A stretch of 64,000 nt of DNA from Paracidovorax avenae (GTDB lineage: Bacteria; Pseudomonadota; Gammaproteobacteria; Burkholderiales; Burkholderiaceae_C). The notes beneath the pieces were generated by a model. It was not told the DNA's origin. It searched no databases and was given only the letters and a program-made list of their open reading frames with translations. Location: contig NZ_CP156079.1 in assembly GCF_040892545.1 (NCBI RefSeq), forward strand, positions 4,437,501 through 4,501,500, given 5' to 3'. The number at the start of each line of letters is the position of its first letter. The first letter of the stretch is position 1. Of the stretch, positions 54,745-64,000 are shown in pieces. The translations under genes and the position numbers were made by a program.

Positions 54745-55140
54745 ATGGAAGCACAAAAACTCGCCGACAAGGCTGCAGATACCGCGCACGATGTGGCCAA
54801 CGACATGCTGGACAACGCCCAGGACGCCGTGCGCACCACCCGCAACGCGGCGAACAAGACCCTGGACAAGGCCGAACGCAAGGTGCGGGAACTGCAGAGC
54901 GACGTGGATCCGCTGATCGACGACCTGGCCGCACGCGCCCAGGACCTCGCCTCCCGCGGTATCGCCTACTGCGCAGACACCAGCGAGCGCGCCCGCCGGC
55001 AATTCAACCAGGCCGCCGATGCCACCGCCCGCTACGTTTCGGAACAGCCCGGCAAGTCGCTGGCCATTGCAGCGGCTGCAGGTGCCTTCGTGGCCACGCT
55101 GTGCATGCTGGCACGCCGCCCCCGGGGCCGCGACTACTGA
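54745..55140 (+). CDS. YqjD/ElaB-like (DUF883) membrane protein
   Basis: A 131-residue protein with a long amphipathic, charged helical region at residues 1-100 and one C-terminal membrane segment ('SLAIAAAAGAFVATLCML', about 106-123) ending in Arg-rich residues. This is the architecture of YqjD/ElaB proteins, which tether ribosomes to the inner membrane in stationary phase in E. coli. GAGGAA precedes the ATG. It is 51 bases after the DUF1328 gene and probably cotranscribed with it. Confidence 0.8.
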   Translation: MEAQKLADKAADTAHDVANDMLDNAQDAVRTTRNAANKTLDKAERKVRELQSDVDPLIDDLAARAQDLASRGIAYCADTSERARRQFNQAADATARYVSEQPGKSLAIAAAAGAFVATLCMLARRPRGRDY

Positions 55141-55238
55141 TCTCCCGACTTGCGAACGCGGGACCGGAAACGGAAGCCTCCAGCAGCCCTCCACCACCGG
55201 CCCGCTCCATATCCACAACAACATTCCACGGGCGCTCC

Positions 55239-55793
55239 ATGACCACCCCGAACTCCACACCTACGGCAACTGCATCGCTCACCCTGGATGAGAAAGCCCT
55301 CCAGTACGCTGCCACCCAGGATCTCGACGAAGGCGCCGTCACGCCTGCGTACGGTCCGCACCGCGACGCCATCGTGAAGCTGCTGAACGATGCTCTGGCG
55401 ACCGAACTCGTGTGCGTGCTGCGCTACAAGCGCCACTACTTCACGGCCGACGGTCTGGAGTCTCCCGCGATCGCCGCGGAATTCCTGGTACATGCGAACG
55501 AGGAAGCCGCCCACGCCGACCTCATCGCCCAGCGCATCGTGCAACTGGGCGGCGAGCCGGACTTCAGCCCCCGCACGCTGGAAGAACGAAGCCACGCGCA
55601 GTACGACGAGTCGTCGGACCTCAAGGCGATGGTGCGCGCCAATCTGGTGGCCGAACGCATCGCTGTCGAAGCCTACCGGCAGATGATCACCCTGATCGGC
55701 GACAAGGACCCCACCACGCGCCGCATGCTGGAAGGCATCCTCGCCGACGAGGAAGAGCATGCCGACGAACTCAAGGATTGGCTGCACCGCTGA
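55239..55793 (+). CDS. Ferritin-like (bacterioferritin/Dps-type) protein
   Basis: A 184-residue four-helix protein. Iron-site residues recur at ferritin spacing: Glu in 'ALATELVCVLRYKRHYF', Glu and His in 'FLVHANEEAAHADLIAQRIV', Glu in 'LVAERIAVEAYRQMI' and Glu-His in 'LADEEEHADELKDWL'. It likely stores iron or detoxifies peroxide. The first 20 residues are Thr/Ala-rich and disordered. There is no Met-haem site I can assign, so bacterioferritin proper is uncertain. It is encoded 98 bases after the DUF883 gene. Confidence 0.85.
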   Translation: MTTPNSTPTATASLTLDEKALQYAATQDLDEGAVTPAYGPHRDAIVKLLNDALATELVCVLRYKRHYFTADGLESPAIAAEFLVHANEEAAHADLIAQRIVQLGGEPDFSPRTLEERSHAQYDESSDLKAMVRANLVAERIAVEAYRQMITLIGDKDPTTRRMLEGILADEEEHADELKDWLHR

Positions 55794-55904
55794 AGGCGCA
55801 GCCGGCCCTCGCAGGCAGTCCACCGGCAAGGAGGGTGCAGAAGGCCGGCGGACTGAAGGATGTCCCCGCACCCGTGTTCTCTCAACCAAACCAAGGAAAT
55901 AACC

Positions 55905-56219
55905 ATGAAGTACGCTCGTGCACTCGCCTTTGCAGCCCTCGCTGGCGCCACCATCGTCACCACCGGATGCTCGGTGGCACGTGACCAGCAGACCGTGGGC
56001 TCCTACGTGGATGACGCCGGCATCACCACCGCCGTGAAGGCCAAGATGGCCGAAGACAAGTCGGTCTCCGCCACGTCCATCAGCGTGGAGACGCTGAACG
56101 GCACGGTGCAGCTGTCCGGCTTCGCCAAGTCGCAGGCCGAGAAGGATCGCGCGGAAGCCATCGCCCGCAACACCAAGCACGTGCGGGAAGTGCGCAACAG
56201 CATCGTCGTGCGTCCCTGA
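55905..56219 (+). CDS. BON-domain lipoprotein
   Basis: A 104-residue precursor with a lipoprotein signal ending 'IVTTGC' (Cys near residue 22). The mature part is one BON domain: 'DDAGITTAVKAKMAEDKSV', then 'ISVETLNGTVQLSGFAKSQ' and 'VREVRNSIVV'. BON domains bind phospholipid and stabilise the outer membrane or respond to osmotic stress (OsmY type). AAGGAA precedes the ATG. A strong terminator ends the unit 47 bases after its stop. Confidence 0.9.
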   Translation: MKYARALAFAALAGATIVTTGCSVARDQQTVGSYVDDAGITTAVKAKMAEDKSVSATSISVETLNGTVQLSGFAKSQAEKDRAEAIARNTKHVREVRNSIVVRP

Positions 56220-56265
56220 TGCACGCGGGCCGGCGGGCTCCACCCGCCCGGCCATCCCTCTCAAG

Positions 56266-56291
56266 CAGGCTCCTCACGGAGCCTGTTTTTT
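56266..56291 (+). terminator. Rho-independent terminator after the BON gene
   Basis: CAGGCTCC (56266-56273), loop TCAC, GGAGCCTG (56278-56285) form a perfect 8-bp stem followed by TTTTTT (56286-56291). It is the cleanest terminator in the window. Confidence 0.9.
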
Positions 56292-56363
56292 CTTTTGCAG
56301 TCTTCTGCGGCAGAGTCCATCGCCCACCGCCAATGGCCGCCATCGGCCCTATGCTCCGCAACC

Positions 56364-57440
56364 ATGCAGGTTTTCAATTGCGACCAGTGCGGTCATCTCG
56401 TTTTCTTCGACAGCGTCCAGTGCCTGCACTGCGGCGCGAAGCTGGCCTTCCTGCCTGACCTGCTCACCATGGCGGCGCTGGTGCCCGCGGTGCCGGGCCT
56501 GCAGGGCGATACCGACCTGTGGCAACGGGTACCGTCGCGCCGTCAGGGCAGCGCCTCGCCGCTCTACCGCATGTGCCACAACCGGATCGCGCACGCCGCG
56601 TGCAATTTCGCGGTAGCCGCCGACGATCCGCAGCAGTTGTGCGGGTCGTGCCGCCAGACACGCATCCTTCCCGATCTCTCCGAACCGGCCAACCTGCGCC
56701 GCTGGAAGCAGATCGAGCATGCCAAGCGGCAGCTCTACTACACCCTCGCACGCCTGGGCCTGCAGCCCGCGCCCGACGGAGCCAGTCCGGTCTTCGAGTT
56801 CCTGGCGGACCAGCCCGGACATCCCGTGATGACGGGGCATGCAGCCGGAACCATCACGCTGAACGTGGCCGAGGCGGACGATGACGAGCGCGCCCGGCGG
56901 CGCCTCGCGCTGCACGAGCCCTACCGCACCCTGCTGGGCCATCTGCGGCACGAATCGGGCCATTTCTACTGGGACCACCTGCTGCTGGAGTCAGGCCGGC
57001 TGAAGGAATTCCGCTCGGTCTTCGGCGACGAACGCCAGGACTACGGCGAGGCCCTGCAGGCCTACTACGCCAGCAGCCCGCACCTGGGCGGCTGGCGCGA
57101 GCGCCACGTGAGCGCCTATGCCACCGCCCACCCCTGGGAAGACTGGGCCGAGACCTGGGCCCACTATCTGCACATGGTCGATCTGCTGGAAACGGCCTCC
57201 AGCTACCACACGGGTCTGGAAATACCGGAAAGCGGCGTGATGCAGAGCTACCGCGTAGGCAATCCGTTCGCCACGGACCGGCCGGATTTCGAGGCCATGG
57301 TGCAGGAATGGGTGCCGCTGACGCTGCTGCTCAACAGCCTGAACCGGAGCCTCGGCCAGCAGGACGCCTACCCCTTCGCCCTGTCGTCCGGGGCGCTGGC
57401 CAAGCTGCGCTTCGTGCACGACATCGTCCACGCCGCCTGA
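56364..57440 (+). CDS. Zinc-binding metallopeptidase family protein
   Basis: A 358-residue protein (COG4307 type). An N-terminal zinc ribbon ('CDQCGHLVFF', then 'CLHCGAKL') is followed by another Cys/His cluster ('CHNRIAHAAC', then 'LCGSCRQTR'). The HExxH metallopeptidase motif is 'RHESGHFYW' near residue 200, and 'WEDWAETWAHYLHMVDLLET' near 255-275 supplies the third ligand region. It is cytoplasmic and its substrate is unknown. Its gene is separate from the stress run, after the BON terminator. The predicted start is supported by the conserved zinc ribbon at residue 5. Confidence 0.88.
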   Translation: MQVFNCDQCGHLVFFDSVQCLHCGAKLAFLPDLLTMAALVPAVPGLQGDTDLWQRVPSRRQGSASPLYRMCHNRIAHAACNFAVAADDPQQLCGSCRQTRILPDLSEPANLRRWKQIEHAKRQLYYTLARLGLQPAPDGASPVFEFLADQPGHPVMTGHAAGTITLNVAEADDDERARRRLALHEPYRTLLGHLRHESGHFYWDHLLLESGRLKEFRSVFGDERQDYGEALQAYYASSPHLGGWRERHVSAYATAHPWEDWAETWAHYLHMVDLLETASSYHTGLEIPESGVMQSYRVGNPFATDRPDFEAMVQEWVPLTLLLNSLNRSLGQQDAYPFALSSGALAKLRFVHDIVHAA

Positions 57441-57465
57441 GGACCGCGCGGGCCCCGAAGGGGCA

Positions 57466-57969
57466 TCAGCCCGCCGGGGCCATCGCCCGGACCCTGTCGG
57501 CGAGCCGCTGGCAGACCCCGGGGGACACGAACTTGTCCACTTCGCCGCCGAGCACGGCGATCTCGCGCACGAACGTGCTGCTGATGAACTGGAACTTGTC
57601 GCTCGGGGTGAGAAAGACCGTCTCGACCTCGGGCATGAGGCTGCGGTTCATGCCGGCGAGCTGGAATTCATAGTCGAAGTCGGTGACGGCACGCAGGCCG
57701 CGCACCATGGCCTTGCCGCCGCGCGCGACCACGAAGTCGCGCAGCAGTCCGGAGAAGCTCTCCACCTGCACCTGGGGATAGGGCTGCACCGCCTCGCGCA
57801 CCATCTCGATGCGCTCTTCCAGGCTGAACAGCGTTTTCTTGTGGTGGCCCGCGGCGACCGCCACGATCACGCTGCCGAACAGCTGCGTGGCGCGGCGCAC
57901 CACGTCCTCATGGCCCAGCGTGATGGGGTCGAAAGTGCCGGGATAGACGGCGATGACGTTCTGGACCAT
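57466..57969 (-). CDS. coaD: Phosphopantetheine adenylyltransferase
   Basis: A 167-residue enzyme of CoA synthesis that adenylates 4'-phosphopantetheine. The nucleotide motif 'YPGTFDPITLGHEDVVRRA' (residues about 8-26) has the family's TxGH. 'GLRAVTDFDYEFQLAGMN' near 92-109 and 'FISSTFVREIAVLGG' near 128-142 are typical. AGGAGA precedes ATG 57969. It is the next CoA step after pantothenate made by panBC. The gap to the convergent metallopeptidase is only 25 bases. Confidence 0.97.
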   Translation of the reverse strand: MVQNVIAVYPGTFDPITLGHEDVVRRATQLFGSVIVAVAAGHHKKTLFSLEERIEMVREAVQPYPQVQVESFSGLLRDFVVARGGKAMVRGLRAVTDFDYEFQLAGMNRSLMPEVETVFLTPSDKFQFISSTFVREIAVLGGEVDKFVSPGVCQRLADRVRAMAPAG

Positions 57970-58011
57970 GGCGGGCGGATCTCCTGGATTGAAGGCAGTC
58001 GGTGGAGCGGA

Positions 58012-58662
58012 TTATTGCGGCGCTCTTGCGCCCTGGCCCTTGCGAATCAGGTGGGCATGTACCGCGCCCGCCCGCAGATGGCGGTGAATGGCAAGGCCCA
58101 GGGGTGCCAGCGCCGCATCGTCCCAGGGCTGGGGCGCCTCGAGGTAGATGCATCCATCCTCCGCAAGCACCGGCGCGGCAGCCGCCAGGGCCGCGTCGAA
58201 CAGCCCGCCGTCGAAAGGCGGATCGAGCAGCACCAGGTGCGCGGAGCCCGGCGCACGCTGGCGCAGGACGGCCACGCCGTCGCCCCGCTGCACCCGTGCC
58301 GCCGTGGCGCCCAGCTTTTCACAGGAACGCCGCAACTGATCCGCGAGGGCGGCATCGCTTTCCACCAGCAGCACCTCCACCGCTCCGCGGGATGCAGCCT
58401 CCAGGCCGAGCGCGCCCGTGCCGGCGAAGGCATCGATGCAGCGCCATCCCGACAGGTCCTGTCCCAGCCAGTTGAACAGGGTCTCCCTCACCCGGTCCGG
58501 CGTGGGCCGCAGCCCCGGGCGCGACGGCACCGGCAACCGCGTGCGCTTCCAGAGTCCGCCGATGATGCGCACTTCGCCCGCACCGGCATGCCCGCCTTGC
58601 CGGCCTCCCGGACTCGCCGCAGGGCGCTGGGGCGCAGCGGGTTTGCGCGGCGCCGGGCTCAT
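58012..58662 (-). CDS. rsmD: 16S rRNA (guanine(966)-N2)-methyltransferase RsmD
   Basis: A 216-residue class I SAM-dependent methyltransferase. 'PTPDRVRETLFNWL' near residue 55 and the SAM loop 'DAFAGTGALGLEAASRGA' near 77-94 are characteristic of RsmD. The catalytic-motif IV is 'LLDPPFDGG' (DPPF instead of NPPY), as in the family. The first 25 residues are a Pro/Ala-rich extension. Its start overlaps the stop of the upstream M16 gene by four bases, and coaD follows 42 bases later, the usual rsmD-coaD pair. Confidence 0.95.
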   Translation of the reverse strand: MSPAPRKPAAPQRPAASPGGRQGGHAGAGEVRIIGGLWKRTRLPVPSRPGLRPTPDRVRETLFNWLGQDLSGWRCIDAFAGTGALGLEAASRGAVEVLLVESDAALADQLRRSCEKLGATAARVQRGDGVAVLRQRAPGSAHLVLLDPPFDGGLFDAALAAAAPVLAEDGCIYLEAPQPWDDAALAPLGLAIHRHLRAGAVHAHLIRKGQGARAPQ

Positions 58663-60020
58663 GGTGCGCTCCCGCCGACCACCACGGTCACCATCCGGGC
58701 AGGCTGCAGTTTGCGCGCCATCGCTGCGCGGATGTCCTGCGCGGTCAGCGCCTCCACGCGGTCGGTCCAGTGCTCGAGATAGTCGAGCGGCAGGTCGTTC
58801 CAGGCGATGTTCACGACATTCCCCAGCAGCTTGCGGTTGCTGTCGATGCGCAGCGCGAAGCCACCGATCAGGTTGTCCTTGGCGGCGCGCAATTCCGCGG
58901 CCGTGGGGCCTTCGGCAACGAAGCGGGCGAGCACATCGCGCGACACCTGCACGGCCTGTTCCGCCTGGTCCGGACGCGTCTGCAGCGCGACGACGAAGGG
59001 GCCGGCATCCAGCCCCGGGGAAAACTGGCTGTACACGCTGTAGCTCAGCCCGCGCTTTTCGCGCACCTCCTCGGTCAGCCGCGACGTGAAGCCGCCGCCG
59101 CCCAGGATGTGATTGCCCACCAGCAGCGCGAGGAAATCAGGGTCCTTGCGCGGGAAGCTGGGCTGGCCGATCAGCACGTGCGCCTGGGCCGACGCGAAGG
59201 GGATGCGTTCTTCCTGCGACCTGGCGAGTGGCTGCACGGGCGGCACTGGCGGCAGCGCGGCGCAGGCCGGGGCATCCGTGGCCGGCAGGCGCGAGAGCAG
59301 TGTCCGGGCCAGGGCGCGGGCCTGCTCCCGGTTCACGGCGCCCACGATGCTCACGCGCGCCCGGCAGGCCTGCAGGTAGCGGTCGTGGAAGTTCTGCAGG
59401 TCAGCGACTTCGATGCGTGCCAGCGTCTCCGGCGTGGCGCGCTGGCCATAGGGATGGGAGCCATAGACGGCCTGCGAGAAAGCCCTGGCGGCCACCGTGC
59501 CGGGCCGTGTTTCGGCCTCCTTCAGGGATGCGCTCCAGCGCGCGCGCTCGCGCTGCCAGATGTCCTGCGCGAAGGCCGGCTGGGCGATCTGCCGCGCGGC
59601 CAGCCGGGCCGCACGGTCCAGCAGGCCGGCATCGGTGAGCGAACGCAGCCCGTAGCTGAAGCCGTCGCGCTCCGCGGACGCCTGCAGGCTCGCGCCCAGA
59701 TCGGCCCAGGCCTCGCCCAGGGCATTCTCGTCCATTGCGGGTTCGGCCCCGTCGGCGCGCACGCCCTTGGACGACATCGCGGCCACGGCGGCGGCCAGGC
59801 CGGCCTGCGGCGCCGGATCGCGCCGGGCTCCGGCATCGAAATCGACCTGCACGTCCACCATCGGAATGCCGGGGCTTTCGACGAGCCAGACACGCGCGCC
59901 GCTGGGCTCGGTCCAGTGCTGGATGGGCAGCAGCGCCCAGGCGGACTGCGCGGCCAGCAGGCCGGCCGCCGCCGCGAATGCCGCCCGGAGGGCGGCTTTT
60001 TTGATTGCAAGGGGCATCAT
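58659..60020 (-). CDS. M16 family peptidase, inactive partner
   Basis: A 453-residue M16 (pitrilysin/MPP-like) protein with a signal peptide ending around 'AAQSAWA' (about residue 29), so it is periplasmic. It has the M16 fold motifs ('LPIQHW', 'VQVDFDAGARRD', 'GSHPYGQ' and 'LGGGGFTSRLTEEVREKRGL') but no HxxEH metal motif in the N-terminal half. It should act as the non-catalytic subunit of a heterodimer with the neighbouring M16 protein. Two ATGs, 60020 and 60017, are possible. The stop overlaps rsmD by four bases. Confidence 0.92.
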   Translation of the reverse strand: MMPLAIKKAALRAAFAAAAGLLAAQSAWALLPIQHWTEPSGARVWLVESPGIPMVDVQVDFDAGARRDPAPQAGLAAAVAAMSSKGVRADGAEPAMDENALGEAWADLGASLQASAERDGFSYGLRSLTDAGLLDRAARLAARQIAQPAFAQDIWQRERARWSASLKEAETRPGTVAARAFSQAVYGSHPYGQRATPETLARIEVADLQNFHDRYLQACRARVSIVGAVNREQARALARTLLSRLPATDAPACAALPPVPPVQPLARSQEERIPFASAQAHVLIGQPSFPRKDPDFLALLVGNHILGGGGFTSRLTEEVREKRGLSYSVYSQFSPGLDAGPFVVALQTRPDQAEQAVQVSRDVLARFVAEGPTAAELRAAKDNLIGGFALRIDSNRKLLGNVVNIAWNDLPLDYLEHWTDRVEALTAQDIRAAMARKLQPARMVTVVVGGSAP

Positions 60021-60047
60021 GGGAGTTTCCTTCCGGCCGGCGGCGCG

Positions 60048-61502
60048 TCAGTGCATGCGTCCGTCGGCGCTCGCGGGAGCGGCAGGGCGGCGGGAACCGG
60101 GTGCCACCGGCTGTGGCACCAGGGTGGCCACGGTCAACTGGTCATCGCCGAAGTAGCGGGCCGCCACGGCCTGGACCTGCGCCGGCGTCACCTCGCGCAG
60201 CAGCGCCAGCAGGCGCGCGTCGGCGTCGGGCGGAAGGCCCTGCACCCAATTGCTTCCCAGGTCGCTCGCCTGGGCCTGCAGGGAATCCCGCGCATAGATG
60301 GTGGATGCCGCCCACTGTGTCTTCACGCGCGAGAGTTCGGCATCGCCCACCCCTTCGCGCGCCACGCGGGCCACCTCGGCCCGCAACGCGGCCTCGACCT
60401 GCTGCGCCGTCTTGCCGCCCGCGGGGACGCCGCTCAGCAGGAACAGGCTCGGCCCCCTGCCCGTGACGGAGGCACCGCTGTCCGCTCCGTCGGCCACGCG
60501 GTCGGCACCCTGCGTGAGAGCGCGTTCCAGCCGTGCGCCGTCGTAGCCGCTCAGCACGCCCGAGAGCATCATCAGCGCCAGCGCATCGCGGTCGGAATCC
60601 GTGAGCTGCTCCAGCCGCTGCAGCCCGGGCACCCGGAACGCCATCGCGACGAAGGCCTGTTCCGCGGGCGCCTTGAAATCGATGCGGCGCAGGCCGCGCT
60701 GCGCCGGCTCGGTGCGCGGCTTGCGCACCGGCACCGCCGCCGCGGGAATGCGGCCGTAGGTGTCTTCTGCGAGCTTGCGGACGGCTTCCGGATCCACATC
60801 ACCGGCGACCACGATGGCGGCGTTCGCGGGCACGTACCACTGGCGGTGGAACGCGCGGACATCGTCCGGCGTCAACGCATCCAGGTCGCTCATCCAGCCG
60901 ACCACCGGCCTGCGGTACGGAGACGCCGTGAACACTGCAGCGTTCAGTTGCTCCATCAGGGCCGCGCGCGGCTGGTCGTCCGTGCGCATGCGCCGCTCTT
61001 CCTTGATGACCTCGATCTCCTTCTTGAATTCCGCGTCCGGCCACTGGTTGTGCGCGAACCGGTCGGACTCCAGCCGCATGACCTCCGCGAGGCGCTTTGC
61101 GGGAATCTGCTGGTAGTAGCCCGTGTAGTCGCGGCTGGTGAAGGCGTTTTCCTGACCGCCCAGCGCGGCCACGCGGCGCGAGAACTGGCCTGGCGGCACC
61201 GTCTTCGTGCCCTTGAACATCATGTGCTCCAGGGCATGGGCCACGCCCGATGTGCCATCCACCTCGTCCATCGAACCGACCCGTACCCACACCATGTGCA
61301 CCGCCGTGGGGGCACGCCGGTCGGTCTGCACGAACAGCTGCATGCCGTTGCGCAGCGTGTACTGGCGCACGCCGGGCACCTGGGCTCCGGGCTGGGCGCC
61401 TTGCGCCGACGCAGGCCAGGGAGAGGACGTGGTGGTGGCGGGGGTCTGGGCCCCGGCGTGCACGCAGGCCAGCAGGCCCAGGAGGGTAAGTGCGCGTTTC
61501 AT
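60048..61502 (-). CDS. M16 family zinc peptidase, catalytic subunit
   Basis: A 484-residue periplasmic peptidase with a signal peptide ('LTLLGLLACVHAGA', cleavage near residue 18). The inverted zinc motif HxxEH is 'HALEHMMFKGTK' near residue 84, and the third ligand Glu lies about 75 residues later in 'EVMRLESDRFAHNQW'. It is expected to work with the HxxEH-lacking M16 protein encoded 27 bases downstream. It is divergent from ftsY with only 29 bases between the two starts, so the promoters must overlap or sit in the coding parts. Confidence 0.94.
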   Translation of the reverse strand: MKRALTLLGLLACVHAGAQTPATTTSSPWPASAQGAQPGAQVPGVRQYTLRNGMQLFVQTDRRAPTAVHMVWVRVGSMDEVDGTSGVAHALEHMMFKGTKTVPPGQFSRRVAALGGQENAFTSRDYTGYYQQIPAKRLAEVMRLESDRFAHNQWPDAEFKKEIEVIKEERRMRTDDQPRAALMEQLNAAVFTASPYRRPVVGWMSDLDALTPDDVRAFHRQWYVPANAAIVVAGDVDPEAVRKLAEDTYGRIPAAAVPVRKPRTEPAQRGLRRIDFKAPAEQAFVAMAFRVPGLQRLEQLTDSDRDALALMMLSGVLSGYDGARLERALTQGADRVADGADSGASVTGRGPSLFLLSGVPAGGKTAQQVEAALRAEVARVAREGVGDAELSRVKTQWAASTIYARDSLQAQASDLGSNWVQGLPPDADARLLALLREVTPAQVQAVAARYFGDDQLTVATLVPQPVAPGSRRPAAPASADGRMH

Positions 61503-61531
61503 AGAATGGGTGCGATTCTAAGAACCTGCCA

Positions 61532-62800
<1,269 letters not shown>

Positions 62801-62835
62801 GGCAGGGCCCACCCGGAACCGGAGCGCGGGGCGGA

Positions 62836-63687
62836 TCAGCGGGCCCAGGCGCGCGTGGTCTGCCGCTGCTCGCCCAGGCCCTCGATGCCCAGCCGCATGG
62901 TGTCGCCGGCCTTCAGGTACACCGGCGGCTTCTGGCCCAGGCCCACGCCGGGCGGCGTTCCGGTACTGATGATGTCGCCCGGCATGAGCGACATGAACTC
63001 GCTGATGTAGCTCACCAGCTTCGCCACCGGGAAGATCATCGTGCGCGTGCTGCCGTCCTGGTAGCGCCGGCCGTTGACCTCCAGCCACAGGCCGAGGTTC
63101 TGCGGGTCGGGCACCTCGTCCCTCGAAACCAGCCAGGGACCGATGGGCGCGAAGGTGTCGCATCCCTTGCCCTTGTCCCACTGGCCTCCGCGCTCCATCT
63201 GGTACTCCCGCTCGGACACGTCGTTGACCACCGTGTAGCCCGCCACGTGGTCCATCGCATCGCCCTCGGCGACATACGAGGCCCTGCGGCCGATCACCAC
63301 GCCCAGTTCGACCTCCCAGTCGGTCTTGGTGGAGCCGCGGGGAATCACCACGGTATCGTCCGGCCCGACGATGCACGAGTTCGGCTTCAGGAACAGGATG
63401 GGCTCGGCCGGGATCGGTGCCCCCGTTTCCGCCGCGTGGTCCGCGTAGTTGAGCCCCACGCAGACGATCTTGCCCACGCGGGCGACCGGAGGACCGTAGC
63501 GCACCGTGCCGTTCACCAGGGGCAGACTGCCAGGATCGAGGGCGGACAACGACGCCCAGGCTGCGGGCGACGCCAGCAGGTCCGCATCCACGTCGGACAC
63601 GTGGCCCGAAAGGTCGCGTATCCGGCCCTCGGCATCGACGAGTCCGGGCTTCTCCTGGCCAGGCTGGCCGTAACGTACCAATTTCAT
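62836..63687 (-). CDS. Fumarylacetoacetate hydrolase family protein, probable 2,4-diketo-3-deoxy-L-fuconate hydrolase
   Basis: A 283-residue member of the FAH family. 'MKLVRYGQPGQEKPGLVDAE' is a typical opening. The metal and active-site motifs include 'VGLNYADHAAETGAPIP', 'EVELGVVIGR' (acidic ligands) and 'GDIISTGTPPGVGLG'. Enzymes of this type cleave 2,4-diketo acids; those with this N-terminus are linked to the non-phosphorylated L-fucose route. The next gene upstream is a short-chain dehydrogenase matching that pathway. GGAG precedes ATG 63687; an upstream ATG (63747) adds 20 residues without homology. Substrate is inferred. Confidence 0.85.
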   Translation of the reverse strand: MKLVRYGQPGQEKPGLVDAEGRIRDLSGHVSDVDADLLASPAAWASLSALDPGSLPLVNGTVRYGPPVARVGKIVCVGLNYADHAAETGAPIPAEPILFLKPNSCIVGPDDTVVIPRGSTKTDWEVELGVVIGRRASYVAEGDAMDHVAGYTVVNDVSEREYQMERGGQWDKGKGCDTFAPIGPWLVSRDEVPDPQNLGLWLEVNGRRYQDGSTRTMIFPVAKLVSYISEFMSLMPGDIISTGTPPGVGLGQKPPVYLKAGDTMRLGIEGLGEQRQTTRAWAR

Positions 63688-63734
63688 GCGTATCTCCAGA
63701 CGGGGTCTTGCCGGACATTCTCGGCGAACCTGCG

Positions 63735-64000
63735 TCAGTTGGACCATCCGCCGTCGATCATGTGGATGGCGCCGGTCGTGAAGGAGGCCTCGTCGCTCGC
63801 GAGATACACCACCAGCGCGGCCACCTCTTCGGGGCGCCCCAGGCGACCGGCCGGCTGCCGCCCGACGAAGGCGGCCCGGACTTCGGCCTCATCGGCACCG
63901 GAGCGCGCGGACAGCTCCCGGATGCGCCCTCGCAGCGAGGGAGATTCGATGGTGCCCGGGCAGATGGCATTGCAGCGGATGCCCTTCTGGACATAGTCGG
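63735..64000 (-). CDS. SDR family oxidoreductase, C-terminal part (truncated by window edge)
   Basis: The last 87 residues of a short-chain dehydrogenase/reductase running off the right edge. Visible are 'GIRCNAICPGTIESPSLRGR' (substrate loop after the catalytic helix), 'GRLGRPEEVAALVVYLASDE' and the classical end 'GAIHMIDGGWSN'. The catalytic Tyr-x-x-x-Lys and cofactor motif lie outside the window. The sequence resembles 2-keto-3-deoxy-L-fuconate dehydrogenases, which would fit the FAH hydrolase 47 bases downstream. Start and full length unknown. Confidence 0.85.
   Translation of the reverse strand, partial: DYVQKGIRCNAICPGTIESPSLRGRIRELSARSGADEAEVRAAFVGRQPAGRLGRPEEVAALVVYLASDEASFTTGAIHMIDGGWSN

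Noticed and set aside
57452..57464. GCCCC-GAA-GGGGC hairpin between the metallopeptidase and coaD
   Set aside because: Five-base stem without a T-run in either direction; cannot be called a terminator.

Overview
The window is GC-rich chromosomal DNA from a betaproteobacterium of the order Burkholderiales. The family mix, the tight 4-nt overlaps and the gene neighbourhoods (FdhF/YdeP dehydrogenase plus FdhD, DUF3460 before scpA, secB-grxC-rhodanese, paired M16 peptidases beside ftsY) fit Comamonadaceae. A consensus plant-inducible-promoter (PIP) box in front of a probable type III chaperone/effector pair suggests a plant-associated Acidovorax. The genus is an inference; there is no rRNA gene in the window to confirm it.

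Layout. (1) 1-10.15 kb: a type VI secretion effector locus. A TIGR02270-type protein, a DUF2169 adaptor and a ketosynthase-like protein precede a 1547-residue Rhs effector. Its AT-rich C-terminal toxin domain is followed two bases later by a probable immunity gene. Next comes a graveyard of toxin/immunity cassettes: an IS630-type transposase fragment, the last 40 codons of a lost toxin, an intact DUF7710-like orphan immunity gene and an unknown gene split by an amber codon. (2) 10.2-21.1 kb, minus strand: truncated haemoglobin, FtsX-like permease, a small Cys-rich protein, then a formate module (FdhD, molybdopterin oxidoreductase, a chemoreceptor, an oxalate/formate-family transporter) with an FNR-type palindrome upstream. 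(3) 21.1-30.2 kb: Mrp/ApbC, a decayed Mrr-like membrane protein, a patatin-like lipase, PoxB, MetG and small envelope proteins. (4) 30.3-45.4 kb: cofactor biosynthesis (nadB, bioADF, queED, pabBC, nadA, nadC, panBC), interrupted at 37.6-39.5 kb by the chaperone/effector pair. (5) 45.5-51.4 kb: a 24-residue membrane peptide, gpsA, secB, grxC, rhodanese, gpmA, a C-terminal processing protease and a ThiF/MoeB-type E1 enzyme. (6) 51.4-57.4 kb: three signalling genes (a stand-alone receiver and a divergent NarL-type regulator/CHASE3 kinase pair), then a run of small envelope/stress proteins and a zinc metallopeptidase. (7) 57.5-64 kb: coaD, rsmD, two M16 peptidases, ftsY, and the end of a probable L-fucose catabolic cluster cut by the window edge.

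The two most promising systems are the PIP-box-controlled chaperone/effector operon (about 37.6-39.5 kb) and the Rhs toxin with its decaying immunity array (about 7.7-10.15 kb). No tRNA, rRNA, CRISPR array, replication origin or complete insertion sequence was seen. The only stretch longer than 300 bases without an intact gene is 8617-9002, which holds the IS fragment and the toxin remnant.
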